Notes: generated from the letters alone by a model not told the origin. 64,000 bases of DNA from Chitinophagaceae bacterium (GCA_947469485.1 CANIPU010000003.1:1-64000), one strand, 5' to 3'. Shown: positions 46,249 to 55,805, numbered from the stretch's first letter. Made by a program: numbers and translations.

Positions 46249-47001
46249 ATGGAGCAAACTGTTTATCATTCTTTTTTTGAAGCAAGAAAAAACAATCGCA
46301 AAAAATTTGCGGTTTTGATTGACCCTGACAAGGTTAGCAGTGATTCAATTTTAAGTACTGTTGAACTTTCAGTTAAAGCAGAGGTAGATTATTTGTTTCT
46401 TGGAGGAAGCCTTTTGGTTAATGATACATTAGATGTTTGTTTAGATATAATTAAAAGCAGCTGTGATATACCAGTAATTTTATTTCCGGGAAGTGCAATG
46501 CAGGTAAATTCAAAAGCAGATGCTGTTTTTTTTCTTTCTCTCATTTCCGGAAGAAATCCGGAGTTATTAATTGGCCAGCATGTAATTGCTGCTCCAATGT
46601 TAAAGCAAAGTGGGTTGGAAATTATTTCAACGGGTTATATGCTTGTAAACGGAGGAGTACCTACCACCGTTTCTTATATTAGTAATACCACTCCAATTCC
46701 GGCGGATAAAAGTGATATTGCTGTGTGTACTGCGCTTGCCGGCGAAATGCTTGGATTAAAGGTTTTATATATGGATGCCGGAAGTGGTGCTCAGCAACCA
46801 ATTCGTAGTAATATGATAAAAGCAGTTCGCGAAAATGTAAACATTCCAATTATTGTTGGTGGTGGAATAACATCACCGGAAAAAGCATTGGAAAGCTGCC
46901 GTGCCGGTGCAGATATTGTTGTTGTAGGAAATGCAATTGAGAAAGATACTTCGCTCATTATGCGAATCGCAAATGCAATTCATGGAGTTGCTGCAATATG
47001 A
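46249..47001 (+). CDS. Geranylgeranylglyceryl phosphate synthase family protein
   Basis: A 250-residue TIM-barrel prenyltransferase joining a polyprenyl diphosphate to glycerol-1-phosphate, the archaeal-type ether lipid step. Motifs: VLIDPDKVSSDS, LGGSLLVNDTLD, LFPGSAMQVNSKADAVFFLS, YMDAGSGAQQPI, IIVGGGITSPEKALE and GADIVVVGNAIEKD. Bacterial members exist in Bacteroidota (and Firmicutes PcrB); the lipid they make in Bacteroidota is less clear. The gene begins a plus-strand run with rsgA, dtd and SRAP. No other ether-lipid genes, such as glycerol-1-phosphate dehydrogenase, are seen in the window. Confidence 0.88.
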   Translation: MEQTVYHSFFEARKNNRKKFAVLIDPDKVSSDSILSTVELSVKAEVDYLFLGGSLLVNDTLDVCLDIIKSSCDIPVILFPGSAMQVNSKADAVFFLSLISGRNPELLIGQHVIAAPMLKQSGLEIISTGYMLVNGGVPTTVSYISNTTPIPADKSDIAVCTALAGEMLGLKVLYMDAGSGAQQPIRSNMIKAVRENVNIPIIVGGGITSPEKALESCRAGADIVVVGNAIEKDTSLIMRIANAIHGVAAI

Positions 47002-47085
47002 GTTCAGTATTCAAATTTCAAACTATATTATTTTAGTGTTGCTCAGCAATAAGTTTTTTATTAAAAATTTTTTATTTCTGCTGAT

Positions 47086-48024
47086 ATGAAAGGCAGGGTG
47101 GTAAAAGCAACCGGAAGTTGGTACGAGGTGTTATTGGATGACAATAATTCAATGCAATGCAGGCTGAAAGGAAAGTTGAGGTTAGAAAATCGCCGAACTA
47201 CAAATCCTGTTGTTATAGGTGACTGGGTAACCATTGAACCAGAAAAAGACAACAGTGCAGCAGTAATCAGTGAAGTATTAAAACGCAATAATTACATCAT
47301 TCGGCAATCAGCCCGAAACAGAACTGCCGAACATATTCTAGCTTCGAACATTGACCGGGCATTCATTATTGCTACAATAAAACAACCGGCAACCACTACC
47401 GGATTTATTGACCGGTTTTTACTGACTGCCGAGGCATATCATATTCCTTCCACCATTCTGCTCAACAAAATGGATTTGTATAACGAGGATGATTTGAAGC
47501 AAGTTGAATTTCTGAAAAGTATTTACAGTAATGCTGGTTATTCAGTTGAATTAATTTCTGCAAAAACAGATGAACATTTGAATGATGTTCGGAAGATGAT
47601 GAAGGACAAGGTGAATTTGGTAGCAGGTCATAGCGGTGTAGGCAAAAGCACTTTCATTAATAAAATGATACCTGGCATGAATCTGAAAGTTGGTGATGTA
47701 TCGGACTATCACAGTAAGGGAATGCATACCACCACATTTGCGGAGATGTTTCGTATACCGGAAGGCGGATTTATAATAGACACCCCTGGAATAAAAGAGT
47801 TTGGAATTTTAGATATACTGCCGGAAGAACTCGCTCACTATTTTCCTGAAATGAAAAGCCGGATGCTCCATTGTAAATTCAATAATTGCAAGCACATCAA
47901 CGAACCGAAGTGCGCCATAAGAGATGCAGTAGAGAAAGGTGAAATTTCAAAAAGCCGTTATGGTAGTTATCTGGCAATTGCAGAAGATATTCGCAACACT
48001 GAAAAAATTTACGACAAGGAATGA
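47086..48024 (+). CDS. rsgA: Ribosome small subunit-dependent GTPase RsgA
   Basis: A 312-residue circularly permuted GTPase assisting late 30S maturation. An N-terminal OB fold begins GRVVKATGSWYEVLL. The G4 motif LLNKMD precedes the P-loop AGHSGVGKST, and G3-like DTPGIKEFG follows, showing the permutation. The zinc-knuckle is CKFNNCKHINEPKC. The ATG at 47086 is 84 bases after the GGGPS stop. The last four bases overlap dtd. Confidence 0.96.
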   Translation: MKGRVVKATGSWYEVLLDDNNSMQCRLKGKLRLENRRTTNPVVIGDWVTIEPEKDNSAAVISEVLKRNNYIIRQSARNRTAEHILASNIDRAFIIATIKQPATTTGFIDRFLLTAEAYHIPSTILLNKMDLYNEDDLKQVEFLKSIYSNAGYSVELISAKTDEHLNDVRKMMKDKVNLVAGHSGVGKSTFINKMIPGMNLKVGDVSDYHSKGMHTTTFAEMFRIPEGGFIIDTPGIKEFGILDILPEELAHYFPEMKSRMLHCKFNNCKHINEPKCAIRDAVEKGEISKSRYGSYLAIAEDIRNTEKIYDKE

Positions 48025-48473
48025 GATCCGTAATTCAACGCGTGAGTTTTGCAAGTGTAACGGTTGATGAAATTGTTATTGGAAAAATTGAAGCCGGCTT
48101 GTTGATTTTATTAGGAATTGAAGAGACGGATTCGCACGAAGACATTGAATGGCTCAGCAATAAAATATGCAACCTCCGGATTTTTGATGATGAAAACCGA
48201 GTAATGAATTTATCAGTAAAAGAAGAGAATGGAAATATTTTATTAGTGAGTCAGTTTACTTTGCATGCTTCTACTAAAAAAGGAAATCGCCCGTCGTATA
48301 TCAAGGCAGCAAAACCTGAATTTGCGATTCCGATGTATGAAAAAATGATTTTGCAATTGCAAAAAGATTCAGGTAAAAAAATAGAAACCGGAAAATTCGG
48401 TGCTGATATGAAGGTGGAGTTATTGAATGATGGTCCGGTTACCATATGTATTGATTCGAAATACCGGGAATAA
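48021..48473 (+). CDS. dtd: D-aminoacyl-tRNA deacylase
   Basis: A 150-residue enzyme removing mischarged D-amino acids and glycine from tRNA. The active-site motifs are VSQFTLHASTKKGNRPSY (the SQFTL and NRPS pair) and LNDGPVTI near the C-terminus. Length is typical of the Dtd family (about 145-150). The ATG overlaps the rsgA stop by four bases; the SRAP gene starts 3 bases after its stop. These three genes form a tight translation and repair operon. Confidence 0.95.
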   Translation: MRSVIQRVSFASVTVDEIVIGKIEAGLLILLGIEETDSHEDIEWLSNKICNLRIFDDENRVMNLSVKEENGNILLVSQFTLHASTKKGNRPSYIKAAKPEFAIPMYEKMILQLQKDSGKKIETGKFGADMKVELLNDGPVTICIDSKYRE

Positions 48474-48475
48474 GT

Positions 48476-49204
48476 ATGTGTTACAATTATTCCTACCTGC
48501 AAAAGCGTGGATTAAAATCGGCTCATCATGAAGGCAAAATAACAGAAGAGGAATATCGTGAACAGGTTTTGCAGCTGAATGGATTAAAAATTTCAGATTC
48601 AGCTATTCATGGTGGCGGGGTGGAAGAGCAATTGGTTTTTCCTGGTATGGAGGCGCCAGTAATCACAATAGAAAAAAAAATTGTTGAAGACTTTCAGTTT
48701 GGATTTTTGCCCGAATGGTCGAAAGATTATAAAGACTTCCGGAAAAATATTAACGCGCGCAGCGAAACCATTTTGGAAAAACCAACCTGGCGAAAAGCAT
48801 TTCAGAAAAATCAGCGATGTCTCATTATTTCATCTGCATTTTACGAAGAGAATAAAAAAACAAAGCAGCGATACCGTTTTTCGTTGAGCAAAGAAGAACC
48901 TGTATTGTATGCCGGCATTTACAATAGCTGGATTGATAAGAATGATGGAGTGGTGATTCCGACTTTCGCAATTATCACTTGCGAAGCAAATGAAACAGTT
49001 GCACCATATCACAACCGAATGCCAGTGATTTTAAAAAAAGCAGAACAGGAAAAATGGTTAGATAAAAAATTAAATCAAGAAACGATTTATGGTTTGCTGA
49101 AACCGATTTCTGCAGAAGCCATGTTTTCAATTGAGACCAACCAATTAGAACGGAAAAAGAAAAAGGAAACTAAAACTGATAGTCAGTTGGGCTTTGAATT
49201 TTAA
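48476..49204 (+). CDS. SOS response-associated peptidase (SRAP, YedK/HMCES)
   Basis: A 242-residue protein that crosslinks to abasic sites in single-stranded DNA through its N-terminal cysteine. Cys2 follows the ATG directly (MCYNYSY), as the mechanism requires after Met removal. Conserved NARSE lies in INARSETI, the Glu in SSAFYEE, and the active-site His in PYHNRMPVIL. A lysine-rich, low-complexity tail (KKKKETK) follows. It lies 2 bases after dtd. The start is fixed by the Cys2 requirement. Confidence 0.92.
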   Translation: MCYNYSYLQKRGLKSAHHEGKITEEEYREQVLQLNGLKISDSAIHGGGVEEQLVFPGMEAPVITIEKKIVEDFQFGFLPEWSKDYKDFRKNINARSETILEKPTWRKAFQKNQRCLIISSAFYEENKKTKQRYRFSLSKEEPVLYAGIYNSWIDKNDGVVIPTFAIITCEANETVAPYHNRMPVILKKAEQEKWLDKKLNQETIYGLLKPISAEAMFSIETNQLERKKKKETKTDSQLGFEF

Positions 49205-49346
49205 CAATCTGTGAACATTTTATTCAATCTCCCTCCTCCTATTTCAAAATATTTATATTTACCCCGTTAAGAAATTTTATTCTTTACAACAATTTAAAGG
49301 CATTCTATAATTAAATATGAGCAAGTCAAAACAAACCGACAACAAA

Positions 49347-50465
49347 ATGAAATTTATTGTTTCTACAGGTGCATTGTTAAAGCAGTTATCCCTTATTGAT
49401 GGAGTTATCAGCACAAACACAGTATTACCTATTCTTGAAGATTTTCTTTTCGAAATAAAAAAAGGACGATTAACTGTTTTCAGTACTGATCTTGAAACAT
49501 CAATGAGTACTGTTATGGAAGTGGAGGCAAAGGAAGATGGAAAAATTGCTATTCCGGCTCGCATGTTAATGAACATATTAAAGTCGTTGCCTGAACAGCC
49601 ACTCACATTCAGTATTGATGAGCAGAATTATGGTATTGAAATAACTTCAGACAATGGAAAATACAAGCTGACCGGTGAAAATGGAGACGATTACCCTCGT
49701 ATTCCGGTTGCTGAAGACATAAAAGATATTAAAATCAGTTCTTCTGTTTTAAAAAATGCAATTAATAAATGTTTGTTTGCTGTAGGTACTGACGATTTGC
49801 GACCAGCAATGACCGGAGTAAATTTTGAACTTAGTAAGGAGGGTATCACATTTGTAAGTACTGATGCTCATAAGCTGGTTCGATTTAAAAGATTTGATAC
49901 CAGAAGTACAACTTCTGCATCTTTTATTATACCTCGCAAAGCATTGCAATTAGTAAATGGCGCATTACCATCTGAAGACACTCAGGTAAACCTTTCCTAT
50001 AACAACAGCAATGCATTTTTCAGTTTCGGTACAGTAAATCTTATTTGCCGTTTGATTGATGCTCGATACCCTGATTACAATGCGGTAATACCTACTGATA
50101 ATCCGAACAAATTAATTATTACGACCAGCGAAATTCTGAATTCTCTTCGTCGATTAATTATATTTTCTAACAAAACTACCCATCAGGTTACTTTTGAATT
50201 AAAGGGAAGTGAACTAACAATTACAGCCCGCGATTTAGATTTCAGTAATGAAGCAACAGAAAAATTAGTTTGCAATTACAGTGGTGAGGATATTGAAATA
50301 TCTTTCAATGGTCGTTTCCTCAGCGAAATTCTGAGCGCTTTGAGTACCGATGAGGTTAAATTCGAATTCAGCACACCAACAAGAGCGTCATTAATTTCTC
50401 CAACATCAACTGATGATAAGGAAGACACACTGATGTTAGTGATGCCTATAATGGTAAATAATTAA
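49347..50465 (+). CDS. dnaN: DNA polymerase III beta subunit (sliding clamp)
   Basis: A 372-residue sliding clamp that tethers the replicative polymerase. Three clamp domains are visible, with KQLSLIDGVISTNTVLPILED at the beginning, DLRPAMTGVNF and FVSTDAHKLVR in the middle, and SGEDIEISFNGRF near the end, finishing LVMPIMVN. I chose the ATG at 49347 (MKFIVSTG), where family members begin; the ATG at 49317 adds a ten-residue basic tail (MSKSKQTDNK) and is a possible alternative. No dnaA is next to it, which is usual in Bacteroidota. It ends 1 base before the convergent DUF5606 gene. Confidence 0.95.
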   Translation: MKFIVSTGALLKQLSLIDGVISTNTVLPILEDFLFEIKKGRLTVFSTDLETSMSTVMEVEAKEDGKIAIPARMLMNILKSLPEQPLTFSIDEQNYGIEITSDNGKYKLTGENGDDYPRIPVAEDIKDIKISSSVLKNAINKCLFAVGTDDLRPAMTGVNFELSKEGITFVSTDAHKLVRFKRFDTRSTTSASFIIPRKALQLVNGALPSEDTQVNLSYNNSNAFFSFGTVNLICRLIDARYPDYNAVIPTDNPNKLIITTSEILNSLRRLIIFSNKTTHQVTFELKGSELTITARDLDFSNEATEKLVCNYSGEDIEISFNGRFLSEILSALSTDEVKFEFSTPTRASLISPTSTDDKEDTLMLVMPIMVNN

Positions 50466-50466
50466 T

Positions 50467-50904
50467 TTATTCAGCTGGTTTTTCTGCTGAAGCTTCTTCT
50501 TTCTTCAGCTCTTCTTCCGTCTTTACCAAATTATTTGCTTTAAGAATGTGGTACCAGCGCACCATCTTTTTTATATCACTGTTATGTACTCTAACCTTAT
50601 CATGATTAGTAATTGCTTTTGTAAAATAGTTCCGTAGATCATCATTAGAAGCTTTAGCTTCCGGAGCCGGAGTTTCATTTTCAATTTTTAAAAAATCCGC
50701 AAATACATATTTCAATTCCCGGTTTTCATCATTATCTAAATAAATAGTGATGTTCTCCAGCGAAGAAATGTTATGTACCCTTGCAGAGATGAATTGTGAT
50801 TTTCCATCTTCAAGATTGGTAACTACTACTCCATTTGATTGGGATGAAAGCACTCTGAAAAGTCCTGACATTCCGGTGATTGCAACTATTTCATGAAATT
50901 CCAT
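50467..50904 (-). CDS. DUF5606 family protein
   Basis: A 145-residue cytoplasmic protein of a family confined mostly to Bacteroidota. The N-terminal about 70 residues form a small beta domain (ITGMSGLFRVLSSQSNGVVV). The C-terminal part has an alpha-helical segment (DIKKMVRWYHILKANNLVK) and an acidic, alanine-rich tail (EEASAEKPAE). Function is unknown. It is tail to tail with dnaN with 1 base between the stops, and divergent from the membrane/TPR gene. Confidence 0.8.
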   Translation of the reverse strand: MEFHEIVAITGMSGLFRVLSSQSNGVVVTNLEDGKSQFISARVHNISSLENITIYLDNDENRELKYVFADFLKIENETPAPEAKASNDDLRNYFTKAITNHDKVRVHNSDIKKMVRWYHILKANNLVKTEEELKKEEASAEKPAE

Positions 50905-50965
50905 TAAAGAATATTTTGGATTGCGAAAATAGAAATATTTTTAAGCGCCGAACAAAACAGTTTAA

Positions 50966-52855
50966 ATGGTCAAACAAAAACCTCCGATTCAAAAACCTCC
51001 GATTCAAAAACCAATTATTAAAACTGAGTGGTTTGAACGGCCCGCTGTACATGCAGCCTTGCTTGCAATCATTGCGGCACTACTTTATGCTGTTACTTTC
51101 CAGAATGAGTGGGCGTTGGATGATGTTATCAGTATCACCATGAATTCATTTACCCAAAAAGGGTTTGCGGGTATTCCAGACCTTCTTTCAAAAGACAGCT
51201 TTGTTGGTTTTGTTGGAAATGCAAGTGACCTGACCGGTGGAAGGTGGCGACCATTAGCTCTGGTAAGTTTTGCTACAGAAATTGAATTGCTCGGCTGGAA
51301 TAAAACCGGTATTGACAATAATTTATCTCTCGCACATTTTATGCATTTCAATAATGTAATGCTTTATGCGGCAATTGCATTTTTGATATATCAGTTGTTG
51401 TATAAACATATCATAAAAGAAAAATGGTCTTCATTTTTTATTACTCTTTTATTTGTAATTCATCCAATACACAGCGAGGTAGTTGCGAATATCAAGAGTC
51501 GCGATGAATTGCTTTCTTGGTTTTTTCTTTTGCTTACTTTGGGTTTTACACTTGACTGGAAAAAGAAAAATAAAATACTTTTTCTGTTGTTGAGTAGTGT
51601 TTGCTTTTTTCTTGCTCTATTGTCAAAGGAAAACGGTGTGACATTTATTGCCGTACTTCCAATTACCTTTTTCTGTTTTACTAAAATGAATTGGAAAAAT
51701 AGTTTTATTGCAACAGCACCATTTATTGCAATTGTATTTTTTTATATCGTTCTCCGGTTTTCCATAATTGGGTTTGTTCACAAAGAAATTACCGAAGTAA
51801 TGAATTCGCCCTACCTGTATGCTACTCCTCTTGAAGCGTTGGCGACAAAAATGTTTGTGCTAGGAAAATATATTCTGATGCTGTTTCTGCCTCTGAATCT
51901 CAATTACGATTATTCATACAATCAAATTCCTTATACCTCTTTTAGTGACTGGCGGGTATTACTTTCTATTGCCGTTCAATTGGCATTATTGGTTTATGCT
52001 TTCAAAGAAATAGGAAAGAAGAGCCTGATTGCCTATGGAATTTTGTTTTATTTCTTCAGTGTGTTTATTGTTTCCAATCTGGTTGTTGATACCGGGGGTG
52101 TTATGGGTGAACGATTTGTATTTCAAGCCTCGTTCGGATTTCTGATTGCAATTGTTGCTGCCACATCTCTGCTTATTAAAAAAATACTTGTTGAGGAGAA
52201 AGTATTAAAACCAGTTATTGTCGGAGTTCTTTTAGTAATAGTTCTTCCTTTCTCCTACAAAACATATTCGAGGAGTAAAGAATGGAAAAATGACAAAACA
52301 CTTTTTATTAAAGATGCTGTTACGAACCCTTTGAGTGCAAGAACAAATAATGGCGCAGGCACATCATATATTTTTTTAGGTGATGAAGCAAAAGATTCAG
52401 TATTGAAAAAAGCCAGTTACGATAGTTCTGTTCATTTATTAAAAAAAGCATTGCGCATTCATCCAAAATATACAGACCCCTACCTGAATTTAGGAGTTGC
52501 CTACGATAGAAAAAAGCTGATTGATAGCGCTGAATATTTCTGGAATAAAGCACGCGAACTTCAACCATCACATCCAAAACTAGGTGAGTTTGATAAAGTA
52601 CTGGTTGCAGGCTTTCTCTCAAATGCTTCAAAAGATTATATAGCCGGAGATACTGTAAAAGCAATAAATGATTATCGAAAGGCAGTGAAGTATGGACCTA
52701 AAGATTCTAAGACCTGGTACAATCTTGCAGGAATTTATTTTACAGTTCACCAATATGACAGCGCACGAATATGTTTTAATCAAACTCTTGTTCTAAAGCC
52801 AGATCATGCTGAGGCTAAGCAGGCAATAAATTTTATGGATAGAACCGGAAAATAG
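50966..52855 (+). CDS. TMTC-like membrane protein with C-terminal TPR repeats
   Basis: A 629-residue inner-membrane protein. About ten hydrophobic helices span about residues 28-425. The first loop carries NEWALDDV, the acidic motif expected in GT-C family enzymes such as TMTC O-mannosyltransferases, and a later SKENGVTF motif agrees. The C-terminal about 160 residues contain TPR units (YDSSVHLLKKALRIHPKYTD, NLAGIYFTVHQYDSARI). It may transfer a lipid-linked sugar to proteins in the periplasm; this is inferred. The N-terminus has a tandem KPPIQ repeat (50975-51012). Upstream it faces the DUF5606 gene. Confidence 0.75.
   Translation: MVKQKPPIQKPPIQKPIIKTEWFERPAVHAALLAIIAALLYAVTFQNEWALDDVISITMNSFTQKGFAGIPDLLSKDSFVGFVGNASDLTGGRWRPLALVSFATEIELLGWNKTGIDNNLSLAHFMHFNNVMLYAAIAFLIYQLLYKHIIKEKWSSFFITLLFVIHPIHSEVVANIKSRDELLSWFFLLLTLGFTLDWKKKNKILFLLLSSVCFFLALLSKENGVTFIAVLPITFFCFTKMNWKNSFIATAPFIAIVFFYIVLRFSIIGFVHKEITEVMNSPYLYATPLEALATKMFVLGKYILMLFLPLNLNYDYSYNQIPYTSFSDWRVLLSIAVQLALLVYAFKEIGKKSLIAYGILFYFFSVFIVSNLVVDTGGVMGERFVFQASFGFLIAIVAATSLLIKKILVEEKVLKPVIVGVLLVIVLPFSYKTYSRSKEWKNDKTLFIKDAVTNPLSARTNNGAGTSYIFLGDEAKDSVLKKASYDSSVHLLKKALRIHPKYTDPYLNLGVAYDRKKLIDSAEYFWNKARELQPSHPKLGEFDKVLVAGFLSNASKDYIAGDTVKAINDYRKAVKYGPKDSKTWYNLAGIYFTVHQYDSARICFNQTLVLKPDHAEAKQAINFMDRTGK
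50975..51012 (+). repeat. 15-bp in-frame tandem repeat
   Basis: Two copies of CAAAAACCTCCGATT (50975-50989, 50990-51004) and a partial third follow the start of the TMTC-like gene and encode KPPIQKPPIQKP. A change in copy number would not shift the frame. Confidence 0.8.
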
Positions 52856-52857
52856 TA

Positions 52858-53361
52858 TTAAGGTAAATAGTGAAATGAATTAAAGAATTTTTCTTTCTGC
52901 ATTTCAGGTACATCTCCCACTATTGGGTTACATGTTAGTTCAAATAATTTATTGTCTTTATAAAACGCTCGAACCAATGATTTCAATCCATACATTTCAT
53001 ATCGGTATTCCATGCATAAACCTCCATTAAATTGCATTTCTTTAATATCGGTCACTTTAGTGGAAAAAATATCTTCAATCACTCCTATATTCAATTTCAC
53101 TTTATCACGAAAAGTTTGTTCGGTATAATTTGATTCTTCAAAGTTAACGCTGACATAAAAGTTGGTTAAAGGCTCGTCAAGCGTTGCAGATATAAACCAG
53201 CTATTCCCCTTTTTATCTGCTTTTGGTTTTTCGGGAAACTGAACTGAAAACTTCGCTTTCTTTTTTTCTGAATAAGATACCCAATCCCCTTCTCCATATT
53301 TGAAAGAAAATAAAGACAGAAGAACAACAGATATAATTGAAAGGCGAAATGCAGTTTTCAT
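52858..53361 (-). CDS. Secreted hypothetical protein
   Basis: A 167-residue exported protein. The signal segment covers about 1-20 (AFRLSIISVVLLSLFS). The mature part has the pattern seen in small PsbP-like or stress-related domains: KKKAKFSVQFPEKPK, then FYVSVNFEES, and a C-terminal FFNSFHYL, which often ends such domains. I do not recognise its function. It lies downstream of the DUF3089 gene by 78 bases on the same strand, with no promoter seen between, so readthrough is possible. Confidence 0.65.
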   Translation of the reverse strand: MKTAFRLSIISVVLLSLFSFKYGEGDWVSYSEKKKAKFSVQFPEKPKADKKGNSWFISATLDEPLTNFYVSVNFEESNYTEQTFRDKVKLNIGVIEDIFSTKVTDIKEMQFNGGLCMEYRYEMYGLKSLVRAFYKDNKLFELTCNPIVGDVPEMQKEKFFNSFHYLP

Positions 53362-53439
53362 TATGTAAATTTTTTTGTGAATTTAACATCAGTACGAACC
53401 GATAATCAGAATGTTATACTGAAGTAATCAACAGATTGT

Positions 53440-54510
53440 CTAATGATTTCCTTTCATATAGGCAGTACACCTGTCCTCAACATTCTTCCGAATATTCATA
53501 TAAAACAATCCGTAATCGAGTATGTGATAAATTTTCCAGTCAAATAAATTGCTTCCACGGAAAACAGGTTTGTTAATCCACAACAATCCGTTATGCACCT
53601 GGACATCACAAATGCCCGGATAGATGTGATGAATATTTCGTAACACTCCTCCATCATTGCATTTATTGTCTGCATAGAGTGAATCAATCCTCCATGTTAG
53701 TGGATTGGTGCAAACTGCATGATTCAATCCATATTCATAATAGGTTGGAATATATCCATAAGCAAAAGTGTTCCACGAAATCCAGCAATTGGTTTGTGTT
53801 GAATCTTCACAAGGTGAAATACAACAAAATGAATCTTTCGGAACAGGCATTCCAATCAAATAAGCACAAACCAATTGCTTTTGCAGCGGTTGATTATCAA
53901 AAAAATCTTTCATTAACCGAACGGCATGTATTGTTCCCTGGCTGTGCCCCGCAATAATTATTGGTCGGCCATTGTTATAATGTTGCAGGTAATATTCAAA
54001 CGCATGTTTCACATCGGCATAAGCAGTGTCGAGCGAATTTTTTTTTGCATCCATATCCTTTGTATAGAATGCACTGATGTGTGCCTGACGATAGCGGGGC
54101 GCATAAATTTTGCACGATACATTAAACACACTCGCTTGCAATCTGATGGTTGACTCATCTACTTTTTTGTTCAAAGTTTTGTCGTTCACATCTGCATTCC
54201 ATTTAAATTCTCCTTCGGGTTCATCAGTAAAAATGGTTGGATGAATAAAAAACACATCCACCTTGGCTGAGTCTTGTCCGTATTTTAAATTCTTATCAGG
54301 CATTTCATCTGCTTCATCTTTCATTGATGGCAAAGCGGCCCACGAAGAATTTTTACTGTAATCTGGAAACAGTGGAACGGCATTTTGACTGTATGGTGTT
54401 TGAATTAAGTATCTCTTTGATACTTTACAAGAAATGAAAGTAAAGAGAAGAAGAAAAATAAAAATTTGACGCACGAAACATTTTTTTTGAAATGGAATGT
54501 AAGAATACAT
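53440..54510 (-). CDS. DUF3089 alpha/beta-hydrolase lipoprotein
   Basis: A 356-residue lipoprotein; the signal ends LLLFTFISC, so Cys28 is the lipid anchor. The DUF3089 alpha/beta-hydrolase fold shows AGHSQGTIHAVRLM, whose serine is the likely nucleophile, and FFIHPTIF before it; a late IHHIYPGICDVQVHNG contains a possible catalytic His. The ATG at 54510 (MYSYIPFQ) was chosen because the frame upstream, back to 54732, runs antisense-like inside the NhaD gene. The NhaD stop lies 26 bases away. Substrate is unknown; possibly a lipid or ester. Confidence 0.82.
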   Translation of the reverse strand: MYSYIPFQKKCFVRQIFIFLLLFTFISCKVSKRYLIQTPYSQNAVPLFPDYSKNSSWAALPSMKDEADEMPDKNLKYGQDSAKVDVFFIHPTIFTDEPEGEFKWNADVNDKTLNKKVDESTIRLQASVFNVSCKIYAPRYRQAHISAFYTKDMDAKKNSLDTAYADVKHAFEYYLQHYNNGRPIIIAGHSQGTIHAVRLMKDFFDNQPLQKQLVCAYLIGMPVPKDSFCCISPCEDSTQTNCWISWNTFAYGYIPTYYEYGLNHAVCTNPLTWRIDSLYADNKCNDGGVLRNIHHIYPGICDVQVHNGLLWINKPVFRGSNLFDWKIYHILDYGLFYMNIRKNVEDRCTAYMKGNH

Positions 54511-54536
54511 TGATTGGAAAATAAGTATGATTCCTT

Positions 54537-55805
54537 TTATGAATTCATCATTGAATAAATTCCCAAATAACAACCCACACCCGCCAGGTATCCAATCAAA
54601 ACCGGAAGAGTAATTTTTTTCAGGTACCAGCCGAAAGAAATATTTTCCATTCCCATTACTACTACTCCTGCTGCAGAACCAATGATTAATAAACTTCCGC
54701 CGGTGCCGGCGCAAAATGCAATCATCTCCCACATTTTATGATCCATCGGAAACAGATGTAAAGGATACATTCCGATTGTGGCGGCCACTAATGGAACATT
54801 ATCAATAATGGAAGATGCAATTCCAAGCATTGTTATAACGATGTCTATATTGGGAATTGCCTTGTCTAACCAAACTGCTGTGTGTTCTAAAATTCCGGCC
54901 GTTTGTAAAGCAGCGACAGTTAAAAGTATTCCTACAAAAAATAATATTGAACTCAAATCAATTTTACTCAAAACACTTGCAACCTGCAATTCTTTTCGCT
55001 CGTGTTTTGCATGAAGCAATTCTGTGATAACCCAAAGCAGTGATAGTCCCAATAAAATTCCCATGTATGGCGGCAGGTGAGTGAATTGCTTAAAAACAGG
55101 TACAGAAACCAGACTCATAATACCAAGAAAAAAAATGTGTGATGAATATGGCTTGGGTGGTTCACGATCTTTTTCAATTTCATTTAGTTTCTCTCCCTTC
55201 ATTTCAAAACTGAAATAAATAAGCGGTAATAAAATTGAAACCAAGCTAGGAATAAAAAGGGTTTCAATAATGTTTAAAGCAGAAATTTGACCGCCAATCC
55301 ATAGCATGGTAGTTGTTACATCTCCAATTGGCGACCAGGCCCCTCCGGCATTGGCAGCGACTATTACCATGGAGGCAAAAACTATTCTTATCTTTTTATC
55401 AGCTATCATTTTTCGAAGAATAGAAACCATAACAATTGATGTTGTCAGATTATCAAGAATAGCAGAAAGAAAAAAAGTAATGAAACAAATTATCCAAAGC
55501 AACGAAACCTGGTTTCTTGTTTTCACAAGATTACTTACTACGCGGAATCCACGATGAGAATCAACCAATTCAACAATAGTCATAGCCCCCATTAAAAAAA
55601 ATACTATTTCAGAAATATCAGAAAGATGATGTGAAAGTTCGGGAAGCAATACAATGCCGTTCACGCTGCTAAACAATATTAATATCACCCAGCTGATAAC
55701 CGCTAACAATAATGCAGTTGCTGTTTTGTTTATTCGCAGCGGATGCTCCATGGCTATGGCCGCATATCCAACTAAAAATAAAATTACCAGAATTGAGTTA
55801 GCCAT
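54537..55805 (-). CDS. nhaD: Na+/H+ antiporter NhaD family
   Basis: A 422-residue inner-membrane sodium/proton antiporter of the NhaD/ArsB superfamily with about 12 helices. Signature stretches are ILDNLTTSIVMVSILRKM, VAANAGGAWSPIGDVTTTMLWI and SIIDNVPLVAATIGMY, where the Asp and polar residues form the ion path. Length is typical. It is divergent from kup, with 126 bases between, and followed by the DUF3089 lipoprotein. It likely works with Kup and MscS in sodium, potassium and osmotic balance. Confidence 0.92.
   Translation of the reverse strand: MANSILVILFLVGYAAIAMEHPLRINKTATALLLAVISWVILILFSSVNGIVLLPELSHHLSDISEIVFFLMGAMTIVELVDSHRGFRVVSNLVKTRNQVSLLWIICFITFFLSAILDNLTTSIVMVSILRKMIADKKIRIVFASMVIVAANAGGAWSPIGDVTTTMLWIGGQISALNIIETLFIPSLVSILLPLIYFSFEMKGEKLNEIEKDREPPKPYSSHIFFLGIMSLVSVPVFKQFTHLPPYMGILLGLSLLWVITELLHAKHERKELQVASVLSKIDLSSILFFVGILLTVAALQTAGILEHTAVWLDKAIPNIDIVITMLGIASSIIDNVPLVAATIGMYPLHLFPMDHKMWEMIAFCAGTGGSLLIIGSAAGVVVMGMENISFGWYLKKITLPVLIGYLAGVGCYLGIYSMMNS

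Noticed and set aside
47001-47070. Terminator after the GGGP synthase gene
   Set aside because: TTGC-TCA-GCAA before a T-run has a stem of only four base pairs, too weak to call.
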